Assembly: GCA_000687975.1 (NCBI GenBank) | Contig: JIAB01000001.1 | Coordinates: forward strand, 124,001-188,000 | Length of the DNA stretch: 64,000 nt | Source of the DNA: Lachnospiraceae bacterium AC2031 | GTDB lineage: Bacteria; Bacillota; Clostridia; Lachnospirales; Lachnospiraceae | Direction of reading: 5' to 3' | Shown: positions 34,646 to 44,965 of the stretch, one piece after another | How the letters are laid out: the number at the start of each line of letters is the position of its first letter | How positions within the stretch are numbered: position 1 is the first letter of the stretch | Notes under the pieces: generated by a model | Databases searched by the model: none | Seen by the model: the letters and a program-made list of their open reading frames with translations, nothing else | What the model was told of the DNA's origin: nothing | Translations under genes and position numbers: made by a program

Positions 34646-34933
34646 ATGAATATTAAACCATTAGGTGACAGAGTAGTTCTTAAGGCTGCTGAAAAAGAAG
34701 AGAAGACATCTTCAGGCATCATTCTTACAGGAAATGCTCAGGAGAAGCCATCATATTCAGAGGTTGTTGCTGTAGGACCTGGAAAGGTTGATGACAACGG
34801 CAAGCTTATCCCAATGAACGTAGAAGTTGGACAGAAGGTTATCTTCCAGCAGTATGCAGGTTCAACTGTAAAGATGGGCGAAGAGGAATATACTATAGTA
34901 TCACAGGACAGCATTCTTGCAGTCGTAGAATAA
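34646..34933 (+). CDS. groES: Co-chaperonin GroES
   Basis: A 95-residue GroES with NIKPLGDRVVLK at the start, the mobile loop near KTSSGIILTGNAQEKP, and GQKVIFQQYAGS. Heptamers of it cap the GroEL ring. ATG 34646 is fixed by AGGAGGAAAAG; the frame runs upstream through the CIRCE region, which is not coding. groEL follows after 21 bases, and both are under CIRCE/HrcA control. Confidence 0.98.
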   Translation: MNIKPLGDRVVLKAAEKEEKTSSGIILTGNAQEKPSYSEVVAVGPGKVDDNGKLIPMNVEVGQKVIFQQYAGSTVKMGEEEYTIVSQDSILAVVE

Positions 34934-34936
34934 TAA

Positions 34937-36580
<1,644 letters not shown>

Positions 36581-36581
36581 A

Positions 36582-36777
36582 TAGAGTCATCAGTCATAGG
36601 GTGAGACACAAAAAACAGTCACATTCGAATTTATTCGAAAATGTGACTGTTTTTTTGCGTCTCGAACCAGAATGGTTTGGCTCAAATATGTATGAGGAAA
36701 ATAGTCTGCGAAGCAGACGGAGAGTGCGAAGCACGATTTCCGAATACTATTTTAGCCACCCTATGACTGATACTCTA
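36582..36777. repeat. Structured intergenic element B1, bounded by a 21-22 bp inverted repeat
   Basis: Starting 2 bases after the groEL stop, 36582-36603 is the reverse complement of 36757-36777 apart from one missing base. Between these arms lie the groEL terminator hairpin (36610-36656) and the first copy of a folded unit (36673-36760). That unit has an outer stem GGCTCAAATA/TATTTTAGCC (9 of 10) and two inner hairpins, 36704-36718 (GTCTGC/GCAGAC) and 36724-36734 (GTGC/GCAC), both with a GAA loop closed by C:G. The folded unit recurs at 36784-36871. Confidence 0.75.
36610..36656 (+). terminator. groEL terminator
   Basis: A long stem (AAAAAACAGTCACATT with its complement), inner TCGAA/TTCGA pairing, then seven T. 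It is nested inside element B1. Confidence 0.85.
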
Positions 36778-36783
36778 GCGAAA

Positions 36784-36871
36784 CGGTTTGGCTTAAATAT
36801 GTATGAGGAAAATAGTCTGCGAAGCAGACGGAGAGTGCGAAGCACGATTTCCGAATACTATAAGCCAAAAC
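36784..36871. repeat. Structured intergenic element B2, second copy of the folded unit
   Basis: A direct repeat of 36673-36760 at an offset of 111 bases; 67 bases (36684-36750 and 36795-36861) are identical. The outer arms differ but stay paired: TTTGGCTTA with TAAGCCAAA here, GGCTCAAATA with TATTTTAGCC in B1. That looks like selection for pairing. The two GAA-triloop hairpins are the same. The rest of the gap to cdd (36872-36949) holds nothing I can name. Confidence 0.8.
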
Positions 36872-36949
36872 ATGCGACTGTATTATTGAACATATTTCAC
36901 ACATTTGGTACTATATTTCATATTACATTTAAACACAGGACGGTAAACT

Positions 36950-37363
36950 ATGGATAAAAAAGTAATCAATCTCCTTATAACCGAAGCCCAAAAAGCTCGC
37001 AAGATGGCCTACGCACCATACTCAAACTATCTAGTAGGTGCTGCCCTTGTTGTCCCATCAGGAAATATCTACACCGGATGCAACGTAGAAAACGCCTCCT
37101 ACGGTCTTACTAACTGCGCTGAAAGAACAGCGATCTTTAAAGCTGTCAGCGAAGGACAGCGTCATATTGATGCTATTGCTATAGTTGGTGCACCTCTTAT
37201 GGATGAGCCTTCTGACTATGCATATCCTTGCGGTTCATGCAGACAGGTAATGTCTGAGTTTCTTCCAGAATCAGGAGATATAGAAGTAATCGTTGCTAAA
37301 TCCCTGGACGACTACAAAATTTTCAAGCTTTCAGAATTACTCCCTAACTCATTCAACTTATAA
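36950..37363 (+). CDS. cdd: Cytidine deaminase
   Basis: A 137-residue Cdd that deaminates cytidine and deoxycytidine to uridine forms in pyrimidine salvage. It has APYSNYLVGAAL, GCNVENASYG, the zinc/catalytic TNCAERTA (Cys and Glu), and PCGSCRQV with the other two zinc Cys. The length fits the small homotetrameric type. The ribosome-binding site is weak (AGGACGG). It follows the element B repeats and has no obvious promoter. Confidence 0.96.
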   Translation: MDKKVINLLITEAQKARKMAYAPYSNYLVGAALVVPSGNIYTGCNVENASYGLTNCAERTAIFKAVSEGQRHIDAIAIVGAPLMDEPSDYAYPCGSCRQVMSEFLPESGDIEVIVAKSLDDYKIFKLSELLPNSFNL

Positions 37364-37442
37364 TATTAGTTGATTGAAATATGGAGTTAGATGGGGTAAA
37401 CTAGTAACGTTATTTTATAAAAGAGAGGATTTTTTAAAGCAC

Positions 37443-40436
37443 ATGGATTTAAAGAATTTTAAAGACAGATTCGGAAGAACCGTCGATGATATTAAACAAG
37501 CTATTGAGGCACTCGGAACATATGACATCAAACAAATAAACGAGCTTTCAGAACAAAATGGAATCGGATTTGTTATGAGTCATAAGAAGACTAAAGCAAG
37601 ATTCTCAGCTGTTATTTGTGATGATGAAAATAAAGTATTTGCGATCGGCTTTAGAACACCACCTACAAACTCTAAAGGTATTCAGCATATTGTCGAGCAC
37701 ACAGTTCTCTGTGGTTCGAAGAAATATCCTGCAAAAGACCCATTTGTTGAACTGGCAAAGGGTAGTCTTAATACATTCCTTAACGCTATGACTTATAGCG
37801 ATAAGACTGTATATCCTATAGCAAGCTGCAATGATAAGGATTTTCGTAACCTTACAGATGTTTATCTTGATGCGGTATTCAATCCAAATATTTATGCAAG
37901 AGAAGAGATATTTAAGCAGGAAGGCTGGCACTATGAGATGGCTGATAAAGACAGCGACCTCATAATTAATGGTGTAGTTTATAACGAGATGCGTGGTGTT
38001 TATTCATCACCAGATGCTGTTCTTGCGTCTGCAGTAAACGAAAAAATGTATCCTGATACACCTTATGGTGTAGATTCTGGCGGTAATCCAGATATCATTC
38101 CTGAACTCACCAGAGAAGAGTACATGGATTATCATAAGAACTATTATCATCCATCAAACAGCTACGTATATTTATATGGTGACATGGATGTAGTAGAAAC
38201 TATTGATTATATAGATAAGGATTATCTTTCAGATTATGACTATCTGTATGTGCCATCTGAGATTCCGCTTCAGAAGTCATTTGACTCTGAACTTGAATAT
38301 ACAACCAAGTATTCAATAACAGAAGAGGAAGCTGAGGATTCAAAATCTATAATCACATATAATGTTGTTACCGGAGTAACAACTGATAAATACATGAGCA
38401 AGGCTCTTGATATTCTTCAGTATATCTTAGTTGATTGTCCAGGTGCACCTCTTAAGCAGTCAATCATTGATTCAGGTATCTGTTCAAGTGTTGAGTCAAT
38501 GTTTGATAATACTATGCTTCAGCCTCTGTTTACTTTGATTGGTCGTGATATCGAAGAAGAGAATATTCCTAAGTTTAAAGAAATAATAGAGACTGAACTC
38601 AGGAAATATGTAGAAGAGGGCCTTGATAAAGAAGCTCTTGAAGCTGCTCTTAATCTTAATGAATTCAGAAATAAAGAAGGTGTTGGAGGAAGATACCCTA
38701 AGGGACTTCTTCTTGGACTCCATGATTTTAGCGGATGGCTGTACGATGATGATCTGGCTCAGAATACTCTTACTATGCAGCCTGTATATGATTATCTTCG
38801 TGAAGGTATTAATAAGAATCTTCTTGATCCAGAAGACACATCAAAGGGTTACTTTGAAGCCCTTATCGAAAAACTTCTTCTGAATAATAATCATAAGTCT
38901 GTAATCCTCGCTGAGCCTGAGATCGGACTTAACACTGAAAAGGATAAGAAACTGGCTGAAAAGCTGGCTAAATATAAAGCAAGTCTTTCTGCTGATGAGA
39001 TAGATTCAATAGTAAAAGAAACTGCTCATCTTAAGGAGTATCAGACAGAACCATCTACACCTGAAGAGCTGGCAACAATCCCGCTCCTCAGTATCGAGGA
39101 TATAGATCCTAAATCAAGAAAATTCTTTAATAGAGAGACAGAAGTTGCAGGAACCAGAGTTATTGCCCATGATATCTTTACTAACGGCATTACATACCTG
39201 GATCTGTATTTCGATATAAATGATATCTCGTATGAGGATCTGCCTAAGATATCATTTATCTCTGATCTGCTTACTTATGTAGATACAGATAATTATACTT
39301 ATAATGAGCTTTCTAAGAAGATTGACCTGAAGACAGGTGGAATGAATATGCAGCCTATAGATATTGTCAGAATGGGCGAAGATAGCCTCACCTGCTTCGG
39401 CGTAAAGATGAAGACATTTGATGACAAGGTAAAAGATGGCATTGAACTGATTTCTGAGATAATCACAAAGTCTCATATTACAGATAAGAAGCGTATTCGC
39501 GAGGTAGCTGCTGAGATTAATTCAACAAGCAAACTGAGTATGCTTGAGAGCGGTCATCTTACAGCAAGAGGTAGAGCTCTTTCATATATCGACCGTCATA
39601 CAAAGATCATGGATTCCTTCGATGGGCTTGATTACTATAGATTCATCGATAATCTTGATAAGAACTTTGATAATGTAATAGATGATCTTGTAAAGGATCT
39701 TGACAGACTTTATAAATCAATCTTTAGAAAAGACGGACTTATTGTTTCTGTAACAACAGATAAACCAGAAAGTACTCTTGAAGAACCAATCAAGAATCTT
39801 CTTAGTATCCTTAGTGATGAAAAGCGTTCAGATAAGAAACTTGAGGTTCCTCTTGAAATAAAAAATGAAGGCTTTAAGACTGCATCAAAGGTTCAATATG
39901 ATGCTATAGTATCTAACTTTAAAGATGCTGGTCTTGAATATGATGGTTCACTTCTGGTGCTTAAGACAATCCTTTCTTATGATTATCTATGGATAAATGT
40001 AAGAGTAAAGGGTGGTGCATATGGAAGCATGTGCGACTTTGGCACAATGGGTAACTGCTTCTTTGTATCATACAGAGATCCTAACCTACGTGATACATAT
40101 GATATCTATAGAAAAGCAGTAGAGTATGTAGAAAACTTCGACTGTTCTGATAGAGATATGGTGAAGTATATTATCGGAACACTTGCTGCCAGCGATGCTC
40201 CGCTTACTCCATCACAACTGGGTTCAGCTTCATTTGGTGCTTATATTAGTAATATTTCTGACGAATTCAGACAGAACAACAGAAATAATGTTCTTGCTAC
40301 AACTCAGGAAAAGATACGTAGTCTTGCACCATATGTAAAAACACTTTCAGAGAGCAACGTAGTATGTACTGTTGGTTCTGAAGAAAAAGTTACAGAAGCA
40401 GCTGAGCTATTCAAAACTGTAGATAAGCTTATTTAA
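37443..40436 (+). CDS. M16C zinc metallopeptidase (insulinase/PreP-like)
   Basis: A 997-residue peptidase with the inverted zinc motif HIVEH (about 82-86), followed by SLNTFLNAMTYSDKTVYP and the third zinc ligand downstream. This is the M16C subfamily with two halves hinged around a chamber, which degrades peptides. No signal peptide, so cytoplasmic. The ATG at 37443 gives a normal N-terminus (MDLKNFKDRFG) though the GAGAGGA site is 13 bases away; the frame extends up to a TTG at 37374. It lies between cdd and era. Confidence 0.92.
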   Translation: MDLKNFKDRFGRTVDDIKQAIEALGTYDIKQINELSEQNGIGFVMSHKKTKARFSAVICDDENKVFAIGFRTPPTNSKGIQHIVEHTVLCGSKKYPAKDPFVELAKGSLNTFLNAMTYSDKTVYPIASCNDKDFRNLTDVYLDAVFNPNIYAREEIFKQEGWHYEMADKDSDLIINGVVYNEMRGVYSSPDAVLASAVNEKMYPDTPYGVDSGGNPDIIPELTREEYMDYHKNYYHPSNSYVYLYGDMDVVETIDYIDKDYLSDYDYLYVPSEIPLQKSFDSELEYTTKYSITEEEAEDSKSIITYNVVTGVTTDKYMSKALDILQYILVDCPGAPLKQSIIDSGICSSVESMFDNTMLQPLFTLIGRDIEEENIPKFKEIIETELRKYVEEGLDKEALEAALNLNEFRNKEGVGGRYPKGLLLGLHDFSGWLYDDDLAQNTLTMQPVYDYLREGINKNLLDPEDTSKGYFEALIEKLLLNNNHKSVILAEPEIGLNTEKDKKLAEKLAKYKASLSADEIDSIVKETAHLKEYQTEPSTPEELATIPLLSIEDIDPKSRKFFNRETEVAGTRVIAHDIFTNGITYLDLYFDINDISYEDLPKISFISDLLTYVDTDNYTYNELSKKIDLKTGGMNMQPIDIVRMGEDSLTCFGVKMKTFDDKVKDGIELISEIITKSHITDKKRIREVAAEINSTSKLSMLESGHLTARGRALSYIDRHTKIMDSFDGLDYYRFIDNLDKNFDNVIDDLVKDLDRLYKSIFRKDGLIVSVTTDKPESTLEEPIKNLLSILSDEKRSDKKLEVPLEIKNEGFKTASKVQYDAIVSNFKDAGLEYDGSLLVLKTILSYDYLWINVRVKGGAYGSMCDFGTMGNCFFVSYRDPNLRDTYDIYRKAVEYVENFDCSDRDMVKYIIGTLAASDAPLTPSQLGSASFGAYISNISDEFRQNNRNNVLATTQEKIRSLAPYVKTLSESNVVCTVGSEEKVTEAAELFKTVDKLI

Positions 40437-40451
40437 TAGAAGGATAATATT

Positions 40452-41366
40452 TTGAGCGATAATAAATTTAAATCAGGATTTGTTGCAATACTAGGTCGAC
40501 CAAACGTTGGGAAATCTACACTGATGAATCATCTGATCGGTATGAAGATTGCAGCAGTATCAAAGCGTGCCCAGACAACCCGCAAGAGGATTCAGACTGT
40601 TTATACAGATGATAGAGGACAGATAATCTTTCTTGATACACCTGGCGTAAACAAAGCCGAAACAAAACTTGGTGAATTCATGCTGGACAGTGCTACTGAA
40701 ACTCTTAAAACTTCTGATATGGTAATGTGGATCATCGAGCCATCTTCATATATCGGAACAGGTGAGAAGAGTATAGTAGAAATGATATCAAAAGCTGGCA
40801 AGCTTCCATTAGCCCTTGTCATAAACAAATGTGACACCGCTGATGAACAGCAGCTAGAAAAAACTGAAACTCTTTATACTGAATATCTGAATGAAAATGG
40901 AGTCGTAGTTACATCTGTATACAAAGTATCAGCCACAGAAGGCACTAGATTAGATGACCTTATGACGGGAATATACGATATTCTTCCAGAAGGTCCTATG
41001 TACTTCGATGAGGATACAGTCACAGATGAGACTGAGAGAGATATTGCAGCTGAATTCATTCGAGAAAAATGTCTTCGCAACCTTGATAAAGAAATACCGC
41101 ACGGTATTGCTGTTATTATCGATAAATTCTCTGAGCGTCCGGATGGAAGCCTTGTAGATATAGAGGCTACCATCATATGTGAAAGAGAAAGTCATAAAGG
41201 AATAATAATAGGTAAAAAAGGAGCAATGCTTAAACGAATCGGTATAGAATCCCGTAAGAGCATAGAAGAGATGCTTGGAATACAAGTAAACCTTCGTCTT
41301 TGGGTTAAGGTTCGTCCAGACTGGCGTAATAAAACCTCTTATATGTCCGAATATGGCTACAAATAA
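40452..41366 (+). CDS. era: GTPase Era
   Basis: A 304-residue Era. It has G1 GRPNVGKST, the switch region KRAQTTRKRIQ, G3 DTPG, G4 NKCD and a C-terminal KH RNA-binding domain with GIIIGKKGAMLKRIG. It binds the 3' end of 16S rRNA during small-subunit assembly. The start is a TTG at 40452 with AGAAGGA upstream. recO follows 37 bases on, an arrangement common in Firmicutes. Confidence 0.97.
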   Translation: MSDNKFKSGFVAILGRPNVGKSTLMNHLIGMKIAAVSKRAQTTRKRIQTVYTDDRGQIIFLDTPGVNKAETKLGEFMLDSATETLKTSDMVMWIIEPSSYIGTGEKSIVEMISKAGKLPLALVINKCDTADEQQLEKTETLYTEYLNENGVVVTSVYKVSATEGTRLDDLMTGIYDILPEGPMYFDEDTVTDETERDIAAEFIREKCLRNLDKEIPHGIAVIIDKFSERPDGSLVDIEATIICERESHKGIIIGKKGAMLKRIGIESRKSIEEMLGIQVNLRLWVKVRPDWRNKTSYMSEYGYK

Positions 41367-41403
41367 TAAACTATAGACATGATTCTAAACAGGTGATTTC
41401 GTA

Positions 41404-42072
41404 ATGTATGATACTATCGAAGCCCAGGGCATAGTCCTGGATACATCACTAATTAAAGAATATGACAAAAGACTTGTGATCCTTACAGAGAAACTTGGAA
41501 GGATCACAGTTTTTGCTAATGGTGCACGTAGAAAGAATTCACAGTTAACTGCAGTAAGCCAGAAATTTGTAATGGCTAACTTTAAACTACGTCCAAGCAG
41601 CCAGAATACTTATACTTTAATTAGTGCTGAGATAATGAATACATTTATGGATCTATCCTATGATATAGAAAAGATGGCATATGCATCATATATTTCAGAA
41701 GTAGCCGGTTTTTTTACAAATGATGGTATGCCTGCCGTTGATGAGCTTAATCTGATATATGTCACATATAAAACTATTCTACAGGATGCTATACCCCTAA
41801 AGCTAATAAAATCAACATTTGAATGTAAGCTTCTTGATATTGAAGGACTTTTTTCAAAAGATGAGCTAATCAGAATAGCTAAACCTAAAACAATATCCCA
41901 GGACGCATCATTTGTAATAGATTATATATTAAGCCGCGATATCTCTGAAACTTATAGTTTTAAAGTGGCAGACAGGGTAATTAACGAAGTGGAAGAGCTG
42001 ATCACAAAATATCTAAAAACTCAATGTGATAGAAACTTTAAATCCCTTGATATTCTTGATAGTTTGTTATAG
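41404..42072 (+). CDS. recO: DNA repair protein RecO
   Basis: A 222-residue RecO with the OB-fold N-terminus (EAQGIVLDTSLIKEYDKRL) and a helical C-terminal domain. It helps load RecA at SSB-coated DNA. It is shorter than the usual 240-250 residues and lacks the Cys4 zinc-finger seen in many RecO proteins: only two Cys remain in the protein. Position after era supports the call. Confidence 0.9.
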   Translation: MYDTIEAQGIVLDTSLIKEYDKRLVILTEKLGRITVFANGARRKNSQLTAVSQKFVMANFKLRPSSQNTYTLISAEIMNTFMDLSYDIEKMAYASYISEVAGFFTNDGMPAVDELNLIYVTYKTILQDAIPLKLIKSTFECKLLDIEGLFSKDELIRIAKPKTISQDASFVIDYILSRDISETYSFKVADRVINEVEELITKYLKTQCDRNFKSLDILDSLL

Positions 42073-42115
42073 AATATTTAATCGTTGTAATTATCATATA
42101 AAATAAGGAAAAATT

Positions 42116-42934
42116 ATGAAGAAAATGAATATTAAAAAGCTAGGTTTACTATTACTAATCGCACTTCTCAGTTTCACACTAGCTGGTTGTGCCTGGAAGA
42201 AGGATAAGGATGAGGCAGAGGAAGAAGAGTATGTTCGTCCATCCACAATTGGAGACGTGGATGAAACAACTCTTAAGATCAATCCAAATGGCACTCTTAC
42301 CGAGATTGCTGTCGAAGATTTCTCAGGCACTGATATAGATACAGCAGGAATCGAAAGCTTTATCAATGAAGAAATTGATACATATAATAATGAGGCTGGA
42401 GTAAGCAAGGTATCACTCATAGAATTCCAGGAGAACAATGGAGTTGTAAAGACTGCTATCCAGTACAGTGATGTTGCTTCATATAATGCATTTAATATGA
42501 TGGATATTACTATTGCTCTTTATGATGCAACAAGTGCTGACGACATATTAAAGGAAGAGCTTGCTAGTGCACAGGATGCAACTCCTGCGGTTACAGCAGC
42601 TCCAACAGAGATAAATGAAGAAGAACTTCTTGAAGCTGGATACAGCCTTGAGGATATTGAAGATATCGAATCCGGTTCTATGGATCTTGAAGGAACAGCA
42701 ACTGAGACAGATGCAATCGCAACTTTCACAGATGCTAAAACAATGAGCGTAGTTAATTCAGATGAGATAGAAGGCGCAAGCTACATGATGGTTATCACTG
42801 ATGAACCATATGTTTATTCAGTAAATGGTGGAAAGATCCTTTACTATAATAAGCATGCTGAGCTTATAGATGACTCAACAGTTCGTGTTGATGGCAAAGG
42901 AAAATCAGTGATCATCTACGAATTCATCTACTAA
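42116..42934 (+). CDS. Lipoprotein of unknown function between recO and glyS
   Basis: A 272-residue secreted lipoprotein with lipobox LAGC (Cys about 25). The mature protein opens with a Glu-rich linker, followed by a folded region of about 110 residues, an Ala/Thr-rich stretch and a C-terminal beta-rich region. Acidic overall. No family recognised. It lies 43 bases after recO and 55 before glyS. Confidence 0.75.
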   Translation: MKKMNIKKLGLLLLIALLSFTLAGCAWKKDKDEAEEEEYVRPSTIGDVDETTLKINPNGTLTEIAVEDFSGTDIDTAGIESFINEEIDTYNNEAGVSKVSLIEFQENNGVVKTAIQYSDVASYNAFNMMDITIALYDATSADDILKEELASAQDATPAVTAAPTEINEEELLEAGYSLEDIEDIESGSMDLEGTATETDAIATFTDAKTMSVVNSDEIEGASYMMVITDEPYVYSVNGGKILYYNKHAELIDDSTVRVDGKGKSVIIYEFIY

Positions 42935-42989
42935 AATGAGTTATTCTCTTTTTAGAAAACTACTTATTAAATTATAGAGGAGAATTATT

Positions 42990-44396
42990 ATGGAAAAGAC
43001 AGAGAAGTCAATGGAGAAAATTATCTCTCTTGCAAAGACAAGAGGTTTTGTATATCCAGGTTCTGAGATCTATGGTGGTCTTGCAAACACCTGGGATTAC
43101 GGAAATCTTGGAGTTGAGCTTAAAAACAACGTAAAGAAAGCTTGGTGGAAGAAGTTCATCCAGGAGAATCCTTATAATGTTGGTGTAGACTGTGCTATTC
43201 TTATGAACCCACAGACATGGATTGCTTCAGGACATCTTGGAAGCTTTTCAGATCCTCTTATGGATTGTAAAGAGTGTCACGAAAGATTCAGAGCTGATCA
43301 GGTTATAGAAGCTTTCGCTGCAGAAAATGGAATCGAACTTACATCATCTGTTGATGGATGGTCAAACGAAGAGATGGAGAAATTCATCGAAGAGCATAAC
43401 ATTCCATGTCCATCATGTGGAAAGCATAACTTCACAGGAATCCGTCAGTTCAACCTTATGTTCAAGACATTCCAGGGTGTTACTGAGGATGCTAAGAACA
43501 CAGTATATCTTAGACCTGAGACTGCACAGGGTATCTTCGTAAACTTTAAGAATGTTCAGAGAACATCTCGTAAGAAGGTTCCATTCGGTATCGGACAGAT
43601 TGGTAAGTCATTTAGAAATGAGATCACTCCTGGTAACTTTACATTCAGAACTCGTGAGTTCGAGCAGATGGAGCTTGAGTTCTTCTGCAAGCCAGGCACT
43701 CAGACAGAGTGGTTTGAATATTGGAGAAGTTTCTGCTATAACTGGCTTCTTAATCTTGGAATAAAGGAAGAAAATCTTCGTCTTCGTGATCATGATCCAG
43801 AAGAGCTTTCATTCTATTCAGATCATACAACAGATATCGAGTATGCATTCCCATTCACAGATTGGGGCGAACTCTGGGGTATCGCATCACGTACAGATTA
43901 CGACCTTACACAGCATCAGAATACTTCTGGTGAGCCTATGGATTACTTCGATGACGAATTAAATGAGAAGTACATCCCATACGTTGTTGAGCCATCACTT
44001 GGTGCTGACCGTGTAACACTTGCATTCCTTTGTGAAGCATACGATGAAGAAGTGCTTGATGCAGAAAAGAATGATGTTCGTACAGTTCTTCATTTCCATC
44101 CAGCAATCGCACCTGTAAAGATTGGTGTATTCCCACTTTCAAAGAAACTGGGTGAGGGTGCAGAAAAGGTATATGCTGAGCTTAGCAAGTACTGGAATTG
44201 TGAGTATGATGATAGAGGTGCTATCGGAAAGAGATATCGTCGTCAGGATGAGATTGGTACACCTTTCTGCATCACATACGATTTTGATTCAGAAGAGGAC
44301 GGAGCAGTAACAGTTCGTGATCGTGACTCTATGGAGCAGGAGCGTGTAAAGATTGAAGATCTTAAGGCTTACTTTGAAGAGAAGCTTGCTTTCTAA
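42990..44396 (+). CDS. glyS: Glycyl-tRNA synthetase (single-chain, eukaryote/archaea-like type)
   Basis: A 468-residue class II synthetase of the alpha-2 type found in low-GC Gram-positives. It has [20 protein letters not shown], zinc-site Cys pairs in CKECHERF and CPSCGKH, motif 2 with [19 protein letters not shown], and the GADRVTLAF motif 3. There is no room for a T-box in the 55-base leader. GAGGAG precedes the ATG. It ends at a bidirectional terminator. Confidence 0.97.
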   Translation: MEKTEKSMEKIISLAKTRGFVYPGSEIYGGLANTWDYGNLGVELKNNVKKAWWKKFIQENPYNVGVDCAILMNPQTWIASGHLGSFSDPLMDCKECHERFRADQVIEAFAAENGIELTSSVDGWSNEEMEKFIEEHNIPCPSCGKHNFTGIRQFNLMFKTFQGVTEDAKNTVYLRPETAQGIFVNFKNVQRTSRKKVPFGIGQIGKSFRNEITPGNFTFRTREFEQMELEFFCKPGTQTEWFEYWRSFCYNWLLNLGIKEENLRLRDHDPEELSFYSDHTTDIEYAFPFTDWGELWGIASRTDYDLTQHQNTSGEPMDYFDDELNEKYIPYVVEPSLGADRVTLAFLCEAYDEEVLDAEKNDVRTVLHFHPAIAPVKIGVFPLSKKLGEGAEKVYAELSKYWNCEYDDRGAIGKRYRRQDEIGTPFCITYDFDSEEDGAVTVRDRDSMEQERVKIEDLKAYFEEKLAF

Positions 44397-44421
44397 TCAG
44401 AAAATATCATCAATAAATAAG

Positions 44422-44474
44422 TAAAAAAATCGAGTCGAATTATCAGCTAAATGGTAATTCGACTCTTTTTTTAC
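44422..44474. terminator. Bidirectional terminator between glyS and the minus-strand operon
   Basis: An 11-base-pair stem (GAGTCGAATTA / TAATTCGACTC) with a 12-base loop, flanked by AGTAAAAAAA and TTTTTTTACT. It can serve both convergent transcripts. Confidence 0.9.
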
Positions 44475-44493
44475 TTACTCTATGAAAACTTAT

Positions 44494-44925
44494 TCATCCA
44501 CCTTCTGGTCTTCTACAATAGACCTTGATAATCTTTCCGTTCTTATCAAATTCCATGTAGTAACAGGAGTAATCACCTGAATCATACATTTTTATCCCTG
44601 TAATCTGCTCTGTCTTCAAGACAGCATATCCAGATCCATCATCCCTAGTGACGGGATCAATCATCTTGTATTTCTGTTCAATATTACTGATGTTTTTCCC
44701 CAAGAAAGCCCAATCATTAATCAATGGATATGATTTATGAGAACTGATCCAGATGGTAAGCATACATCCTAATACTATTCCTACGATTGTTACTTGTTTT
44801 ATTGTTGTTCCGACTTTTTTCTGTTTCTTTATATTTAGAACCATAACTACAAGCAGCGTAATCACTGATATAAAAATCACCGCCAGCAGAGCATATACAA
44901 ATATATATGTCATAGCCGTCTCCAT
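44494..44925 (-). CDS. Small two-helix membrane protein with an outer domain (unknown)
   Basis: A 143-residue protein with two hydrophobic helices (about 6-30 and 43-61) and a C-terminal domain of about 80 residues containing repeated Tyr/Asp and the ending KIIKVYCRRPEGG. AGGAGGCG stands before the ATG at 44925. It is the last gene of the minus-strand operon that begins at 47984 (40 bases after the DUF4173 gene). Not recognised. The final domain resembles small stress-sensor tails only in size. Confidence 0.6.
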   Translation of the reverse strand: METAMTYIFVYALLAVIFISVITLLVVMVLNIKKQKKVGTTIKQVTIVGIVLGCMLTIWISSHKSYPLINDWAFLGKNISNIEQKYKMIDPVTRDDGSGYAVLKTEQITGIKMYDSGDYSCYYMEFDKNGKIIKVYCRRPEGG

Positions 44926-44965
44926 AGTCGCCTCCTATTCTTAAACTCGTCTTGTGTCTTTATAT

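Noticed and set aside
36684-36861. Direct repeats that could suggest a CRISPR array
   Set aside because: Only two copies, 67 identical bases, strongly folded, with no regular spacers and no cas genes.
36601-36957. Open frame of 118 codons across the structured repeats, giving a duplicated 22-residue peptide
   Set aside because: The reading frame follows the hairpin repeats, begins inside the groEL terminator region with no ribosome-binding site, and the conserved property is base-pairing rather than protein sequence.
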